Shown piece by piece: positions 17,030-25,985 of a DNA stretch of 64,000 bases. The DNA is taken from assembly GCF_007754155.1 (NCBI RefSeq), contig NZ_CP037423.1, positions 7,684,938 through 7,748,937 on the forward strand, in the 5' to 3' direction. Positions within the stretch are counted from its first letter, which is position 1. Each line of letters starts with the position of its first letter. Made by a program: the position numbers and the translations under genes. The notes beneath the pieces were generated by a model. It made no database searches. It saw only the letters and a program-made list of their open reading frames with translations, and was not told where the DNA came from. Origin of the DNA: Stieleria neptunia (GTDB lineage: Bacteria > Planctomycetota > Planctomycetia > Pirellulales > Pirellulaceae).

Positions 17030-20000
17030 ATGAATCCCTATCGTCGCCTTTTGGGAATCGAGACATCCCCACGACCGAATCTGTTTGAGTTGCTCGGACT
17101 TTCAGAGGACGAAACTAATCCTCAAGCGATTAAGGAGGCTGCCAATGCGCAGATGCAAAAACTGCGTCAGCACAAAAGCGGTCAGCAAGGCGGTGCGGAC
17201 CACGAGGCGTGCAAACAGCTAGCTGCCGAAATCAAGCGTGCCTATCAGGTGTTAGCAAGTCCTCCGCGTCGACAGGACTATCTGTCAAAGCTATCTGCCA
17301 CACGTCAATCATCCTCGCACACAGCCCCGACCGCGCAAAGCATGCCTGTCCCGTCGGCCGACACGGCCCCAGACGCGCGGTCGTCTGGGAAAGCCGTGCT
17401 GTTCGTCGCGGCGGGCTTGCTTGTCCTCGTTGGTCTCGGTGGCGCGGCGTACTTTCTCATGGGCGGCGTAGAGCCAGCCGTCGTCGCAAGCAAAACCGAA
17501 AGCTCACCGCAGCCCGTTATGGCGGAGCCCGGTCCCGAAGATACCAATGCGGCCTCGAAAACAGATCCTCCCTCGTCGGCGGCTGGCGAGACACTTGACC
17601 CGGCGATCGACGCGTCGATGGATCCCGCGTTGCGATCCGATCAGTCATCCGAAACGATCAGTGAGCGAAATGCGGCACAGCCATCACCTGTTGAAGCTCT
17701 CAACACTGCGACAAGCGAATCGTCTGCCGGCGGTGGAACCGTGGAACAAACGGAAGTCATGTCGTCGACGCAGGTCACGATACCGACTCAACAGAGTGCT
17801 ACGCAATCAAGCGAACTCCCGCGCGCTGACACCACTGCACACGATTCCGCATCATCCTCTGCCAGTGAAAATCCACACGTCGTCGAAAAGCAGCTTGCGA
17901 CCGCAGCAGAGGCCATCCTCCGCCGGAATTGTTATCGATGTCACGGAGAGAACGAGTCCGACGAGGGTGGATTCGGTTTTGTGACCTCGCGTAAAAAGCT
18001 GATCTCGTCCGGGTTTGTTGTCCCGGGCAGTCCCAAGGATTCCCTGTTGTTCGAGCGAATGGTCTCGGCGGAGTCGCCGATGCCTCCAGGCGGGGAATCG
18101 CCACGTCCAACCGATGAGGACGTTGAGACCATTCGCAACTGGATTCAGTCCGGCTCCAAACCGTTCAAGGAATCGGTGCCGCAACAATTCGTCAGCACGG
18201 ATGCGTTTTATGAATTCGTGGCTCGGGACTTAAACACCATTCCGGCCAAGGAACGCGTCTATGTTCGGTACTTTTCGACAACCCATTTGGCGAACGCCGG
18301 CTATTCCGATGATGAGCTCGAAATCTACCGCACCGCGCTGGCCAAGTTGCTCAACAGTCTGTCCTGGAATCGGCAGCTCGCGAATTTGCGGATCGTCAAC
18401 AACCTGGAAACGGTGTATCGGATCGACCTGCGCGATCTGAAGTGGACGGATACGAACTGGAAATCGATCCTCGCGGCCTACCCCTACGGACTGATGCACC
18501 CAAGCGAGGCCGCTGTCACGGTCCGCGCTCAAACTCATTCACAGATCCCCGTGGTGCGAGCGGATTGGTTTACGTCGGCCGCCTCGCGTCCGCCGCTCTA
18601 TCACGTCTTGGCGCAGATCCCGGCAACCGATCGTCAGCTGGAACAACTACTTCAATTGGACGTCCAGCGCAATTTGGAAGAGATGCGTGTGGTTCGCGCC
18701 GGTTTCACTCGATCCGGTGTCTCGCAGCACAATCGCTTGATCGAGCGGCACGAGTCGATTTTCGGAGCCTACTGGAAAAGCTATGACTTCGCCGGCTCAG
18801 CCGGCCGCAGGAACTTGTTTGACTTACCGATGGGACCTGGTGAGACGGCAACCGACTTCGAACATGACGGAGGTGAGATTATCTTTCATCTTCCCAACGG
18901 GATGTTGGCTTACATGCTGGTCGACGCGGAGGGGAAACGCATCGACAAAGGCCCCACCAGCATCGTCAGTGACCCGCGTCAGCCGGATCGTGCGGTGGTA
19001 AACGGTGTCTCCTGCATGTCGTGCCACTACGGCGGATTCATTCAGAAGTCCGACGAAGTTCGGCAACACGTGTTGGCCAATAAGGCAGCTTATCCGAAAG
19101 CGGATGACATTCTTGATCTCTACCCCGATGCGGAAACCTTATCGGCTGCGATCGCCAAGGACACGAAGGCCTACCTGACAGCCTTGGCGGCCAGCGAGAT
19201 TGGTATCGAACAGCCAACGCAGGCAGGCGAACCCATCGTCCTGGCTTCCCTGCGATACAACGGCGAGCTGGATTTGCCGTTGGCGTCGGCTGAACTTGGT
19301 GTGACGCCGGAGTCAATGCTGGAAGAACTCAGGAAGCTTTCCGATGCCAATCTCATTCGTCGCGTCGGCTCGCTGCTCCGCAAAGGAGGTGTTGTAAAGC
19401 GAGAAACGTTCGTCGACTCATTTTTCCAATTGGCAAATGCACTGAAACTGGGGCGCCGCGCGACCGTTGCGATGCCCAATGCAATTGCCGACGCGCCGCG
19501 GCAAGTTCCCGCGCAGCCCCCCGCTCCCGCGATTAAGCGGATGAACATTTCCTCGTTGCCGATGGGGACCAAACCCGGCGTGGCAGAACAAGCGTTGGCA
19601 ACAGCGAGGCGACTTTCTACTTCAACCAAGTGGCGCGACGCGGCTCCCCACTTTGAAATTGCCATCCGAGCTGCGACGACAGCAACGATACGACTGAAAG
19701 TCTGTGAGGAAGCCGTTGAGTTCTACCAGCGGATGGACTCGGTCGAAGCGGTGCTGGATGTGTACTGTTACATCATCCACAACTGCCGCACCCCGCGGGA
19801 AGTGAATCGAACACGCGAACAGATGCTTGCCACGTTGCAAGCGATGATTAGGAAAGACCCTTCTTGGAGTCATCCTATCGAACCGTTTCAATGGCCATTG
19901 TCAACCACGCGGGCGATCGCCAACACGTTCGAACCTCAGCTCGCCAAATTCCCCAATCACGAGCCCACGCTGCTCGTGTTGGATCATTTCTATTCGGACA

Positions 20001-21655
20001 TTCAGCGTGACAACACAAAGCATCTGGTTGTGCTGGAGCGACTCGACAAGATTCTCCGTTCGCGCGGCGAACGGATGGAAATCGAACGCTACATCACGCT
20101 TGCCAATCTCATGATAGAGGCGGGTAACGGACTGGAAGCGGCGCGGTTGACTGAACGAGAAATCCACTCGGCGTTCGGAACACAAAAAGCGAACCTGTAT
20201 CTGTTGCAAGCAGCGGCTTGGGTGCAAGCCGGCAATAAGTCGAAAGCCATGACGTCGCTCAAGCTGGCCTTTCAAGAGTGGCGAGCTGCCCGATCCCACG
20301 CGATCGCCAACGCCTACGTCGAGATGGGAGATCTCTACATGCGGCTTGAGGAACGTGACTTGGCGGCCGAGCGGTACCGATCCGCGCTCATCGCGCAAGC
20401 CCCGGACTACTCAGTCGAACAGTTGCAGGCGAAGCTTGCCCAAGCGGTCGGCCAGCAACCAACCGTTGCCGCTATGCCCGACGGCCAAGCAGGCGCCGCT
20501 GCGGCTCCGCCCTCCGACGAATCCTTGCTCGATCCCAAACGCCGATTTGCCATCGCTGCCGCTCAGGCCGAAGCGAATGCGAGTACCCACCCGACCTTGA
20601 TATTGAATTCGATGATGGAAGCAGCAGACCTGTGGCTCAAAGCGGGAGACAACGCCCGGGCGATCAAAGCGATCAAAAAGGCTTCGGCTGCCAACAAGCG
20701 TGCGGGCACATCCGCTCGTTCGAATCACGATAAGCTTGCCAAGTTGTTTGTCCGTGCGGGCGATAACCAGGCGGCATTGAACCAATGGATTCTTGCGCTC
20801 AGGAGTGAAAAGCTTGCTTCGTCGATCTCAGGCTACCAGATTCAAATCGAGGCGTTGATGCAGGAGGATGCTTCGCTGACCCTTGACGAACAAACGAAGC
20901 CGCTGCTCGATCCCAAGTATGCTCCGCGAGTCCAGGCCAAAGAGATCGAAGCGAGCCGCTCCTACGATGCTTCCGGGCGCGCGATGAATCTGTTGCGGGC
21001 GGCGGGGTACTGGAACGATGCAGGCGAGAAAGAAGAAGCCTTGCGTTGCATCGCGACTGCGGAAAAGGCCATCGACACCATCGCCAGCGGCGCAAACAGT
21101 TCACGCTCGGAGACGCCCTACGTGCAAGCGGCAGAGGCGTACGCTGAGCATGGGAAGCCAGCCGATGAAGTCCGCTGTCTGGTCGCTGCGGTCAAGCATT
21201 GTCGCAGCGATAGTAGCGCGCAACGGTATTTTGAGAAGATCAAACTTGTTTGCCGAACGCATTCGCTGCCCATTCCAAACTTTGATGCTGAAGTTGCCAA
21301 GAGGCTTGACCCACTGAATCGATATCGTGTGCAAGCAGCCAACTATCACAATCAGGCGAAGCAAACGCCCTCGTCTGCCGGAACGTACTACCGCATGGCC
21401 GTTGACGCGTGGGCACGTGCTGAAGAATACGAGACAGGGTTGGTGGTCGCCAACGAGTGGGCAACGCTACTGTTGAAAGACAAGGAGGACCGACAATACG
21501 AATCCAACCTCGGCCAACTGGCTGACTTGTACGTCAAACTAAAGCGAGTTGACTTGGCCAAGAAAGCCTACGCAGAACAGCTGAAGGTAACGACGAGCGA
21601 CTCCCGCAAGCGATCCGTGCAACGCAAGATTGATCGGCTCAACGAGTCGGAATAG
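17030..21655 (+). CDS. Large membrane-anchored J-like / PSCyt1 cytochrome / TPR protein, 1541 aa
   Basis: Unusual composite protein. Residues 1-90 resemble the J-like domain common at the front of planctomycete proteins (LFELLGLSEDE...IKRAYQVLASPPRRQDYL) but lack the HPD motif. A transmembrane helix follows at about 120-143, then a Ser/Thr-rich linker. A haem motif CYRCH lies at about 301-305 with the planctomycete cytochrome pattern GFVVPGSPKDSLLFERM and MPPGG. A second haem motif CMSCH lies at 662-666 after a domain of about 300 residues that I do not recognise. The C-terminal 650 residues are helical and TPR-like. ATG at 17030 is preferred over TTG at 17015. It lies in a duplication-flanked block and its tail overlaps the convergent gene by 17 bases. 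Confidence 0.82.
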   Translation: MNPYRRLLGIETSPRPNLFELLGLSEDETNPQAIKEAANAQMQKLRQHKSGQQGGADHEACKQLAAEIKRAYQVLASPPRRQDYLSKLSATRQSSSHTAPTAQSMPVPSADTAPDARSSGKAVLFVAAGLLVLVGLGGAAYFLMGGVEPAVVASKTESSPQPVMAEPGPEDTNAASKTDPPSSAAGETLDPAIDASMDPALRSDQSSETISERNAAQPSPVEALNTATSESSAGGGTVEQTEVMSSTQVTIPTQQSATQSSELPRADTTAHDSASSSASENPHVVEKQLATAAEAILRRNCYRCHGENESDEGGFGFVTSRKKLISSGFVVPGSPKDSLLFERMVSAESPMPPGGESPRPTDEDVETIRNWIQSGSKPFKESVPQQFVSTDAFYEFVARDLNTIPAKERVYVRYFSTTHLANAGYSDDELEIYRTALAKLLNSLSWNRQLANLRIVNNLETVYRIDLRDLKWTDTNWKSILAAYPYGLMHPSEAAVTVRAQTHSQIPVVRADWFTSAASRPPLYHVLAQIPATDRQLEQLLQLDVQRNLEEMRVVRAGFTRSGVSQHNRLIERHESIFGAYWKSYDFAGSAGRRNLFDLPMGPGETATDFEHDGGEIIFHLPNGMLAYMLVDAEGKRIDKGPTSIVSDPRQPDRAVVNGVSCMSCHYGGFIQKSDEVRQHVLANKAAYPKADDILDLYPDAETLSAAIAKDTKAYLTALAASEIGIEQPTQAGEPIVLASLRYNGELDLPLASAELGVTPESMLEELRKLSDANLIRRVGSLLRKGGVVKRETFVDSFFQLANALKLGRRATVAMPNAIADAPRQVPAQPPAPAIKRMNISSLPMGTKPGVAEQALATARRLSTSTKWRDAAPHFEIAIRAATTATIRLKVCEEAVEFYQRMDSVEAVLDVYCYIIHNCRTPREVNRTREQMLATLQAMIRKDPSWSHPIEPFQWPLSTTRAIANTFEPQLAKFPNHEPTLLVLDHFYSDIQRDNTKHLVVLERLDKILRSRGERMEIERYITLANLMIEAGNGLEAARLTEREIHSAFGTQKANLYLLQAAAWVQAGNKSKAMTSLKLAFQEWRAARSHAIANAYVEMGDLYMRLEERDLAAERYRSALIAQAPDYSVEQLQAKLAQAVGQQPTVAAMPDGQAGAAAAPPSDESLLDPKRRFAIAAAQAEANASTHPTLILNSMMEAADLWLKAGDNARAIKAIKKASAANKRAGTSARSNHDKLAKLFVRAGDNQAALNQWILALRSEKLASSISGYQIQIEALMQEDASLTLDEQTKPLLDPKYAPRVQAKEIEASRSYDASGRAMNLLRAAGYWNDAGEKEEALRCIATAEKAIDTIASGANSSRSETPYVQAAEAYAEHGKPADEVRCLVAAVKHCRSDSSAQRYFEKIKLVCRTHSLPIPNFDAEVAKRLDPLNRYRVQAANYHNQAKQTPSSAGTYYRMAVDAWARAEEYETGLVVANEWATLLLKDKEDRQYESNLGQLADLYVKLKRVDLAKKAYAEQLKVTTSDSRKRSVQRKIDRLNESE

Positions 21656-22673
21656 CGGCGCGAATCTTGGCGGCCTGCGCCTCGGCAGCACGTGCCTGTG
21701 CGGCATCGATGATTTCTTGATTGGGCTCGCCCAGCAGGTCGATCGTCACGGTAGCCCTTGTTTTCTCTTCCGGAATCCAGTAGCCCTCTCCTTCCACGGT
21801 CGGCTGCGCCATGCCATCGGTCAATGCGTCACGATCGTCCAGGTGTGTTGGCAGGGTTTCAATGCTGCTGACTTCGCAGGGTCGTCCCAGCGCGAGGTTC
21901 TCTGTGCCGACATACACCTCGACCTCGGCGAGCCCGCTGCCGCTGCCCGTCCATCGCGTGGTTTCGATTCGGACCTTGTCAAACAGAACATTGGGGAGGC
22001 GAAAGAGGCTGTTGTCGGCGCGGCGGTTGAGTCTGGCAAGTTTGTTGGTCCAAACCACGCGGTCTTGCTGTAGGAGTTCGATTTTGACCGCGACCGTGGA
22101 ACGATCGTGCAGCTTAGCTTTGGCAGGAAGATTCCAAATCACGATCCCCAGCTTGCCGGCGTTTCGCTTCAAGCGAAGCGTTAGGTTCGACTGTGCAACC
22201 GAGCGCCGGTAAGTCGCGTTGGAGTCTGACAACGTGGCGGCACGCTTTTTCATCGCCTCTGCCACCGCGCGTTCGTACGTTTCGGAGGCTTTTCTGCGAG
22301 CGTCGGCAATCTGGGTCTTGGCCGCATTGGCGTAGTTCTCGCGGACTCGTTTCGCGACTTCATCGATCCGTTTTTGATCGGCCGCGACTTCTTTCTGTGC
22401 ATAAATTCCCCCCGCCGCGATGATCTTTTCCGCACTTGCGATAGCCTCGTCGTACTCGCGAAGTACCAGCTTATCGGGATCGAGTTTCATTGGGTTGTCG
22501 CCCGTGTTGATCTTCTCCGCGACCCTGAGGTGGGCTTGCTTGCCGCGCTTGAGCGACTCGAGGAATCGATTCGCAGTCGTCGTTTCTTGCTTCGCAGGTT
22601 CGTCGCAGGCGGAGCACGGGGAGATCGCGGTCGTAAGCAATAGCACTAACACAGAGATTCGTTTTCGGTTCAT
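21639..22673 (-). CDS. Secreted or lipid-anchored hypothetical protein, 344 aa
   Basis: No named family recognised. The N-terminus MNRKRISVLVLLLTTAISPCSACDEP is a signal peptide; the Cys residues near the cleavage site allow a lipoprotein. Residues about 35-160 are a long charged helical, coiled-coil-like region rich in Ala, Glu, Lys and Arg. The C-terminal part (RIETTRWTGSGSGLAEVEVY, NLALGRPCEVSS, YWIPEEKTRATVTIDLLGE) looks like a galactose-binding/discoidin-type beta-sandwich, where NLALG.P is the usual opening. It converges on the 1541-aa gene with overlapping 3' ends, and both lie inside the duplication-flanked block, so they may have arrived together. ATG at 22673 is preferred; a GTG at 22682 is possible. 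Confidence 0.72.
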   Translation of the reverse strand: MNRKRISVLVLLLTTAISPCSACDEPAKQETTTANRFLESLKRGKQAHLRVAEKINTGDNPMKLDPDKLVLREYDEAIASAEKIIAAGGIYAQKEVAADQKRIDEVAKRVRENYANAAKTQIADARRKASETYERAVAEAMKKRAATLSDSNATYRRSVAQSNLTLRLKRNAGKLGIVIWNLPAKAKLHDRSTVAVKIELLQQDRVVWTNKLARLNRRADNSLFRLPNVLFDKVRIETTRWTGSGSGLAEVEVYVGTENLALGRPCEVSSIETLPTHLDDRDALTDGMAQPTVEGEGYWIPEEKTRATVTIDLLGEPNQEIIDAAQARAAEAQAAKIRAAIPTR

Positions 22674-22844
22674 CAACAGCACCGGTTTCTAGATGGGAGG
22701 ATCCAATACGGGTGGCTATAAGTGTAGCAGGTTTGCGGTATCCTTCTTGAGAGTCTGACGTTGCGCGTAGGGCGATATTCTGCAGAACATCATCGGGATA
22801 CTTGAAGTCACCCAAGACGCTTTTCACATACGCAGACACCTTCG

Positions 22845-23040
22845 GCGCCCGCCAAAGTCCACGAGTTGTGGGTTCGTGGCGGATGGGACTTGGGCGCCGA
22901 GCCGATGCTGGCGTTCGCGGAGCTGCCCGAGCAGATCGCGGCCGACGCCGCCGGCCGGACGGCCCCAGAGTGAATTGGCCCGCACCCATCGCAACTGCTT
23001 CCGGGATCGCTACGGCATCGAGTGCCCCGAATGGCACCGG
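22845..23040 (+). pseudogene. Remnant of the SUKH gene 3' end (right copy)
   Basis: About 195 bases match the end of the SUKH gene (16345-16541), including the codons for HELWVR, WDLGAEPMLAFAEL and RTHRNCFRDRYGI. The copy has lost six bases, carries a frameshift at GGCCCCAGAG, and lacks a stop at the former end (GAG for TAG). There is no upstream part of the gene. The wider gap 22674-23483 also contains 66-bp repeats and a candidate promoter; no other gene is supported. Confidence 0.82.
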
Positions 23041-23071
23041 CAAGAGCGTTGGTGTGGTCAGCGGACCCGTT

Positions 23072-23266
23072 GTACGACGTCCTTTCCAGGTCGTCGTCGG
23101 GAGCCCAGCGGGCGACGGCCCGGAAGGGCCATCGTACTCGAAAAACCGGTCCAGCTTAGGGCTTCTGACCGAATGGGTGAGAGGTGGTCGGCGGAGGGGT
23201 GTACGACGTCCTTTCTAGGTCGTCGCGCAGAGCCCCACGGGCGATGGCCCGGAAGGGCCAACGTAC
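23072..23266. repeat. Two 66-bp direct repeats (GTACGACGTCCTTTC family)
   Basis: Copies at 23072-23137 and 23201-23266 both start GTACGACGTCCTTTC and end with GGAAGGGCCAWCGTAC, with a few mismatches. They lie in the extra segment (about 23041-23438) found only in the right copy of the duplication. Confidence 0.85.
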
Positions 23267-23402
23267 GTCAGAAATGCGATCGCCTTAAGCTGGACGGTCT
23301 CCTCAAGCCTAGACACCAACGGTTGCCCAATCCCTTTTTCGCCCGACCGCCGCAACCCCAAAATCTAAAGAAGACAAAGCACTACCTGAAAACGGAGTTG
23401 CC

Positions 23403-23408
23403 TATAAT
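23403..23408 (+). promoter_or_regulatory. Candidate -10 box for the SHD1 gene
   Basis: A perfect TATAAT stands 76 bases before the ATG at 23484 in otherwise GC-rich DNA. No good -35 box is seen at 17 bases. The broken left copy lacks this segment. Confidence 0.4.
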
Positions 23409-23483
23409 GGCGCCCTGATCGTTCCCCTCTCGGGCCCGGCCTCTTGTCATTCCATCCGCTGACCCTCATCCCAGGCATTCTCC

Positions 23484-24743
23484 ATGAGACCTTCCCTGTC
23501 TTTTCTTCTGGCATTCCTTCTTTTTCCGCTGGCCACTCCTGATCAGGTCTCGGCGGAAACGTGGACGGACAACACCGGACAATTCAAAATCGAAGCCGAA
23601 TTTGTCGGCGTCGAAGGCCGATCGGTCGTCTTGCGTCTGGCCGACGGTTCGACCAAAAACGTTCCGATTGAACGGCTGAGTGACGCCAGCCGGAATCGGG
23701 CCAAGCAACTCTATGAGGCTGCAAAATCGAAACCGGCCGCTGCCAGCCCCATGGTCGCCGAGCCTGCCACGCCAAACGCAACGTCCGGATCGACGACACC
23801 GTCGATCGCTCGCAATCGCGATGACTTTGCACCGGCCGTTCCCCCCGTTCCCCCGATGCCGGCCTTTCCCGACAACGGTTCGCTGCAACAAACCGTCGAC
23901 TTCGTGATCGCACAAGCCTTGGCGGGGCATCCCGAAGTCGTCTGGTACGCGCTGCCGGCCGAGGTCCGCAAAGAAGTGGACAGTGACGAAGTCCGTGCGG
24001 CGATGCGTCCCAGTATCGAAATGCAAGTCGACGCGCAAAAACCGATTCAGGATGTGGCCAACAAAGTTTGTGAAATCCTGATCCGAAAAAAGCAATTCAT
24101 CCTGAACACGCCAATGGTCAAAATGGCGCCGCCGCAAGTGATGCAGATGGTCCGACCGTTGTACGATCCTGCCAGCGGCCTGATTTACGAACTGGTCCAC
24201 TGCGCGTTTGATTCAAAAATGATGGTCGACGAATCGGTCACGACCTTCGTCGATCACTACGGGCCTCGGATCGGAGGTCACATGCGCGTCTTGGTCCAGG
24301 CCGCCCCGCCCGGGATGATCGAGCAGTTCACCAGCCAGATCGTCGTCGATCAGATCGATGATGCGAGTGGAACGATCACGGTACCCAAACAAGACGGTGG
24401 CACAACGGTCGTTGAAATGGTCGCCTATGGTGGGCGTTGGATGCCGAAAGACTTCGTCGCGACCTGGAAAGAAAAAGGCGGCACGATGGCCAGCGGATTA
24501 GCCCAGGAATTTGAAAACAACCAAGAAACACTCAAGGCGTCGCAACAACAGATGGCACAAGCGACCGGGATGATCGCCGGGATGGCCAACCAGTTTCTGC
24601 AGCCGATGCTCGACGCGACGACCCAACAAGAGTTCGACGCCGCGCTGACTCAAGCGATGATGACCGCGGCCATGTTCCAAAACCAAGCCGGCCCCGGTTT
24701 GGCCCCAGGCCCCGCCGCCCGCAACCCGGCGTTCGGGCAATGA
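23484..24743 (+). CDS. Secreted SHD1-domain protein, 419 aa
   Basis: Exported protein with a clear signal peptide (MRPSLSFLLAFLLFPLATPD, cleavage near VSAET) and an SHD1-type domain directly after it (TWTDNTGQFKIEAEFVGVEG, VVLRLADGSTKNVPIERLSD), a small beta domain found in many planctomycete exported proteins. A Pro/Ala-rich linker leads to a C-terminal domain of about 280 residues that I do not recognise, rich in Met and Gln near the end (NQETLKASQQQMAQATGMIA). No catalytic motif is visible. A truncated, start-less copy of its first third lies at 16585-16920. It probably uses the TATAAT at 23403. Confidence 0.8.
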   Translation: MRPSLSFLLAFLLFPLATPDQVSAETWTDNTGQFKIEAEFVGVEGRSVVLRLADGSTKNVPIERLSDASRNRAKQLYEAAKSKPAAASPMVAEPATPNATSGSTTPSIARNRDDFAPAVPPVPPMPAFPDNGSLQQTVDFVIAQALAGHPEVVWYALPAEVRKEVDSDEVRAAMRPSIEMQVDAQKPIQDVANKVCEILIRKKQFILNTPMVKMAPPQVMQMVRPLYDPASGLIYELVHCAFDSKMMVDESVTTFVDHYGPRIGGHMRVLVQAAPPGMIEQFTSQIVVDQIDDASGTITVPKQDGGTTVVEMVAYGGRWMPKDFVATWKEKGGTMASGLAQEFENNQETLKASQQQMAQATGMIAGMANQFLQPMLDATTQQEFDAALTQAMMTAAMFQNQAGPGLAPGPAARNPAFGQ

Positions 24744-24768
24744 TTCTGTAACGACCTCGGGACGGCAC

Positions 24769-24824
24769 GTGGCGACGGCTTCCAGCTTGCGTCGCCGGAA
24801 TCGCAAGCTGGAAGCTTACGCCAC
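24769..24824. repeat. Hairpin repeat of the AAGCTTCCAGCTTGCG family
   Basis: Inverted arms GTGGCGACGGCTTCCAGCTTGCG and CGCAAGCTGGAAGCTTACGCCAC-like sequence flank a short loop, 26 bases after the SHD1 gene stop. Same family as 3886-4079. Confidence 0.8.
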
Positions 24825-24942
24825 TTTCTAAGACCGCGATCGAGGGCAAAGGTTGCATGGCCCGGGAGCAATGACTACAAAATAGACACCTCGACTATTT
24901 TGGCGAATTCACTTTTCCAGCCAGCCGATCCGGAGCGTCCCC

Positions 24943-25812
24943 ATGTCGCCACGATTTCAATGTTTGCTGTTGCTCGCCTTGGTCATGATCGTGGGGCGCG
25001 CGTCCGGCCAGGACGAGGTGCCGACGCAGGATCAACGGCAACGTTGGGTCGATGTGTACCATCAGGAAGCCGCCGCGTACGAAATGATCCGGCAAGGCGA
25101 CAGCCCCGAGGTGTTGCAACTCGTTCCATCCCCCATCCTGACGTTCACCAACCCGGTCCGCGTTCGGGACACGCATGGGGCCGCGTTCGTCTGGACCAGT
25201 GACGGGCGGCCCGAAGTGGTTGGGGCGATCTGGTCGGTCATCTCCCCGGATGATTCGACGAAGCGGCGTCTGTCACATGAGTTTCATTCCCTGTCCCTTG
25301 CGCCGATTCGCTCCGATCACGAGCCGCGTCAAAGTCGACGGGGACCGGTTCCCGATTGGATCAGCAGTCAGCCCGGGGTTGATCCGAAAAAGGTCCCCGA
25401 TGCACCGCCACCGGCGCGGACGGCAAACCTTCGTCTGACGCAGATGCGGCATTTGGCCCGTGGATTTGAAGCGACGATCCCACCGGGGCTTGGCGACGGA
25501 CAAGGTTCGCTCCGTCTGCTCGCTCAACCGATTTATCGTTACCACAGCGATCGCCACGGGATCATCGACGGTGCGGTGTTTGCGTTCGTGATGGGGACAG
25601 ACCCCGAGTTGATTCTGTTGATCGAAGCCGCCGAGTCGGCCGGCACGCACCAGTGGCGATTCGCCGCCGCCCAATTGAGCAATCTGCCGCTGCTGCTTGA
25701 TTACAAAGGCAGTCGGGTTTGGGAATGTGAACGGGCGGTGCCCTACGTCGGCGACCGCCCCCACTTCATGTACTGGGGCGTTTCCGCCCGCGACCGCGTG
25801 ATCGACAAGTAA
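24943..25812 (+). CDS. Secreted hypothetical protein, 289 aa
   Basis: No named family recognised. Residues 1-23 (MSPRFQCLLLLALVMIVGRA) form a signal peptide cleaved near ASGQ. The mature protein begins with a short helical segment (QRQRWVDVYHQEAAAYEMI) and continues as a mixed beta domain with RDTHGAAFVWTSDGRPEVVG, GSLRLLAQPIYRYHSDRHG, DGAVFAFVMGTDPELILLIE and FMYWGVSARDRVIDK. No cysteine-haem, metal or hydrolase motif is visible. It is followed by a strong hairpin terminator shared with the convergent RTX-like gene, so it is a single-gene unit. Confidence 0.72.
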   Translation: MSPRFQCLLLLALVMIVGRASGQDEVPTQDQRQRWVDVYHQEAAAYEMIRQGDSPEVLQLVPSPILTFTNPVRVRDTHGAAFVWTSDGRPEVVGAIWSVISPDDSTKRRLSHEFHSLSLAPIRSDHEPRQSRRGPVPDWISSQPGVDPKKVPDAPPPARTANLRLTQMRHLARGFEATIPPGLGDGQGSLRLLAQPIYRYHSDRHGIIDGAVFAFVMGTDPELILLIEAAESAGTHQWRFAAAQLSNLPLLLDYKGSRVWECERAVPYVGDRPHFMYWGVSARDRVIDK

Positions 25813-25938
25813 AAAAGGTGTCCGCCACATCGCTTGTGACTGACCCTGTGGCACAACGCCGACCGAGTCGACGATAGCGGCTTGACGGGAGCGATTCGCC
25901 CCCGCGAGTAGAGCAAGTTCGCTCACCAACGCCATCTG

Positions 25939-25974
25939 AAAAATCCCGCTGCCACCAGGCAGCGGGATTTTTTT
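25939..25974. terminator. Bidirectional intrinsic terminator
   Basis: AAATCCCGCTGCC-ACCA-GGCAGCGGGATTT is a perfect 13-bp stem, preceded by an A-run and followed by a T-run. It sits between the convergent ends of the genes at 24943-25812 and 25986-28340, so it can stop both. Confidence 0.92.
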
Positions 25975-25985
25975 ATTGCGGTCGC

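Noticed and set aside
16732..17088. A complete short gene in the left SHD1 copy
   Set aside because: The internal ATG lies inside the SHD1 domain, the signal peptide start is mutated to ATC, and the frame ends in unrelated sequence overlapping the next gene.
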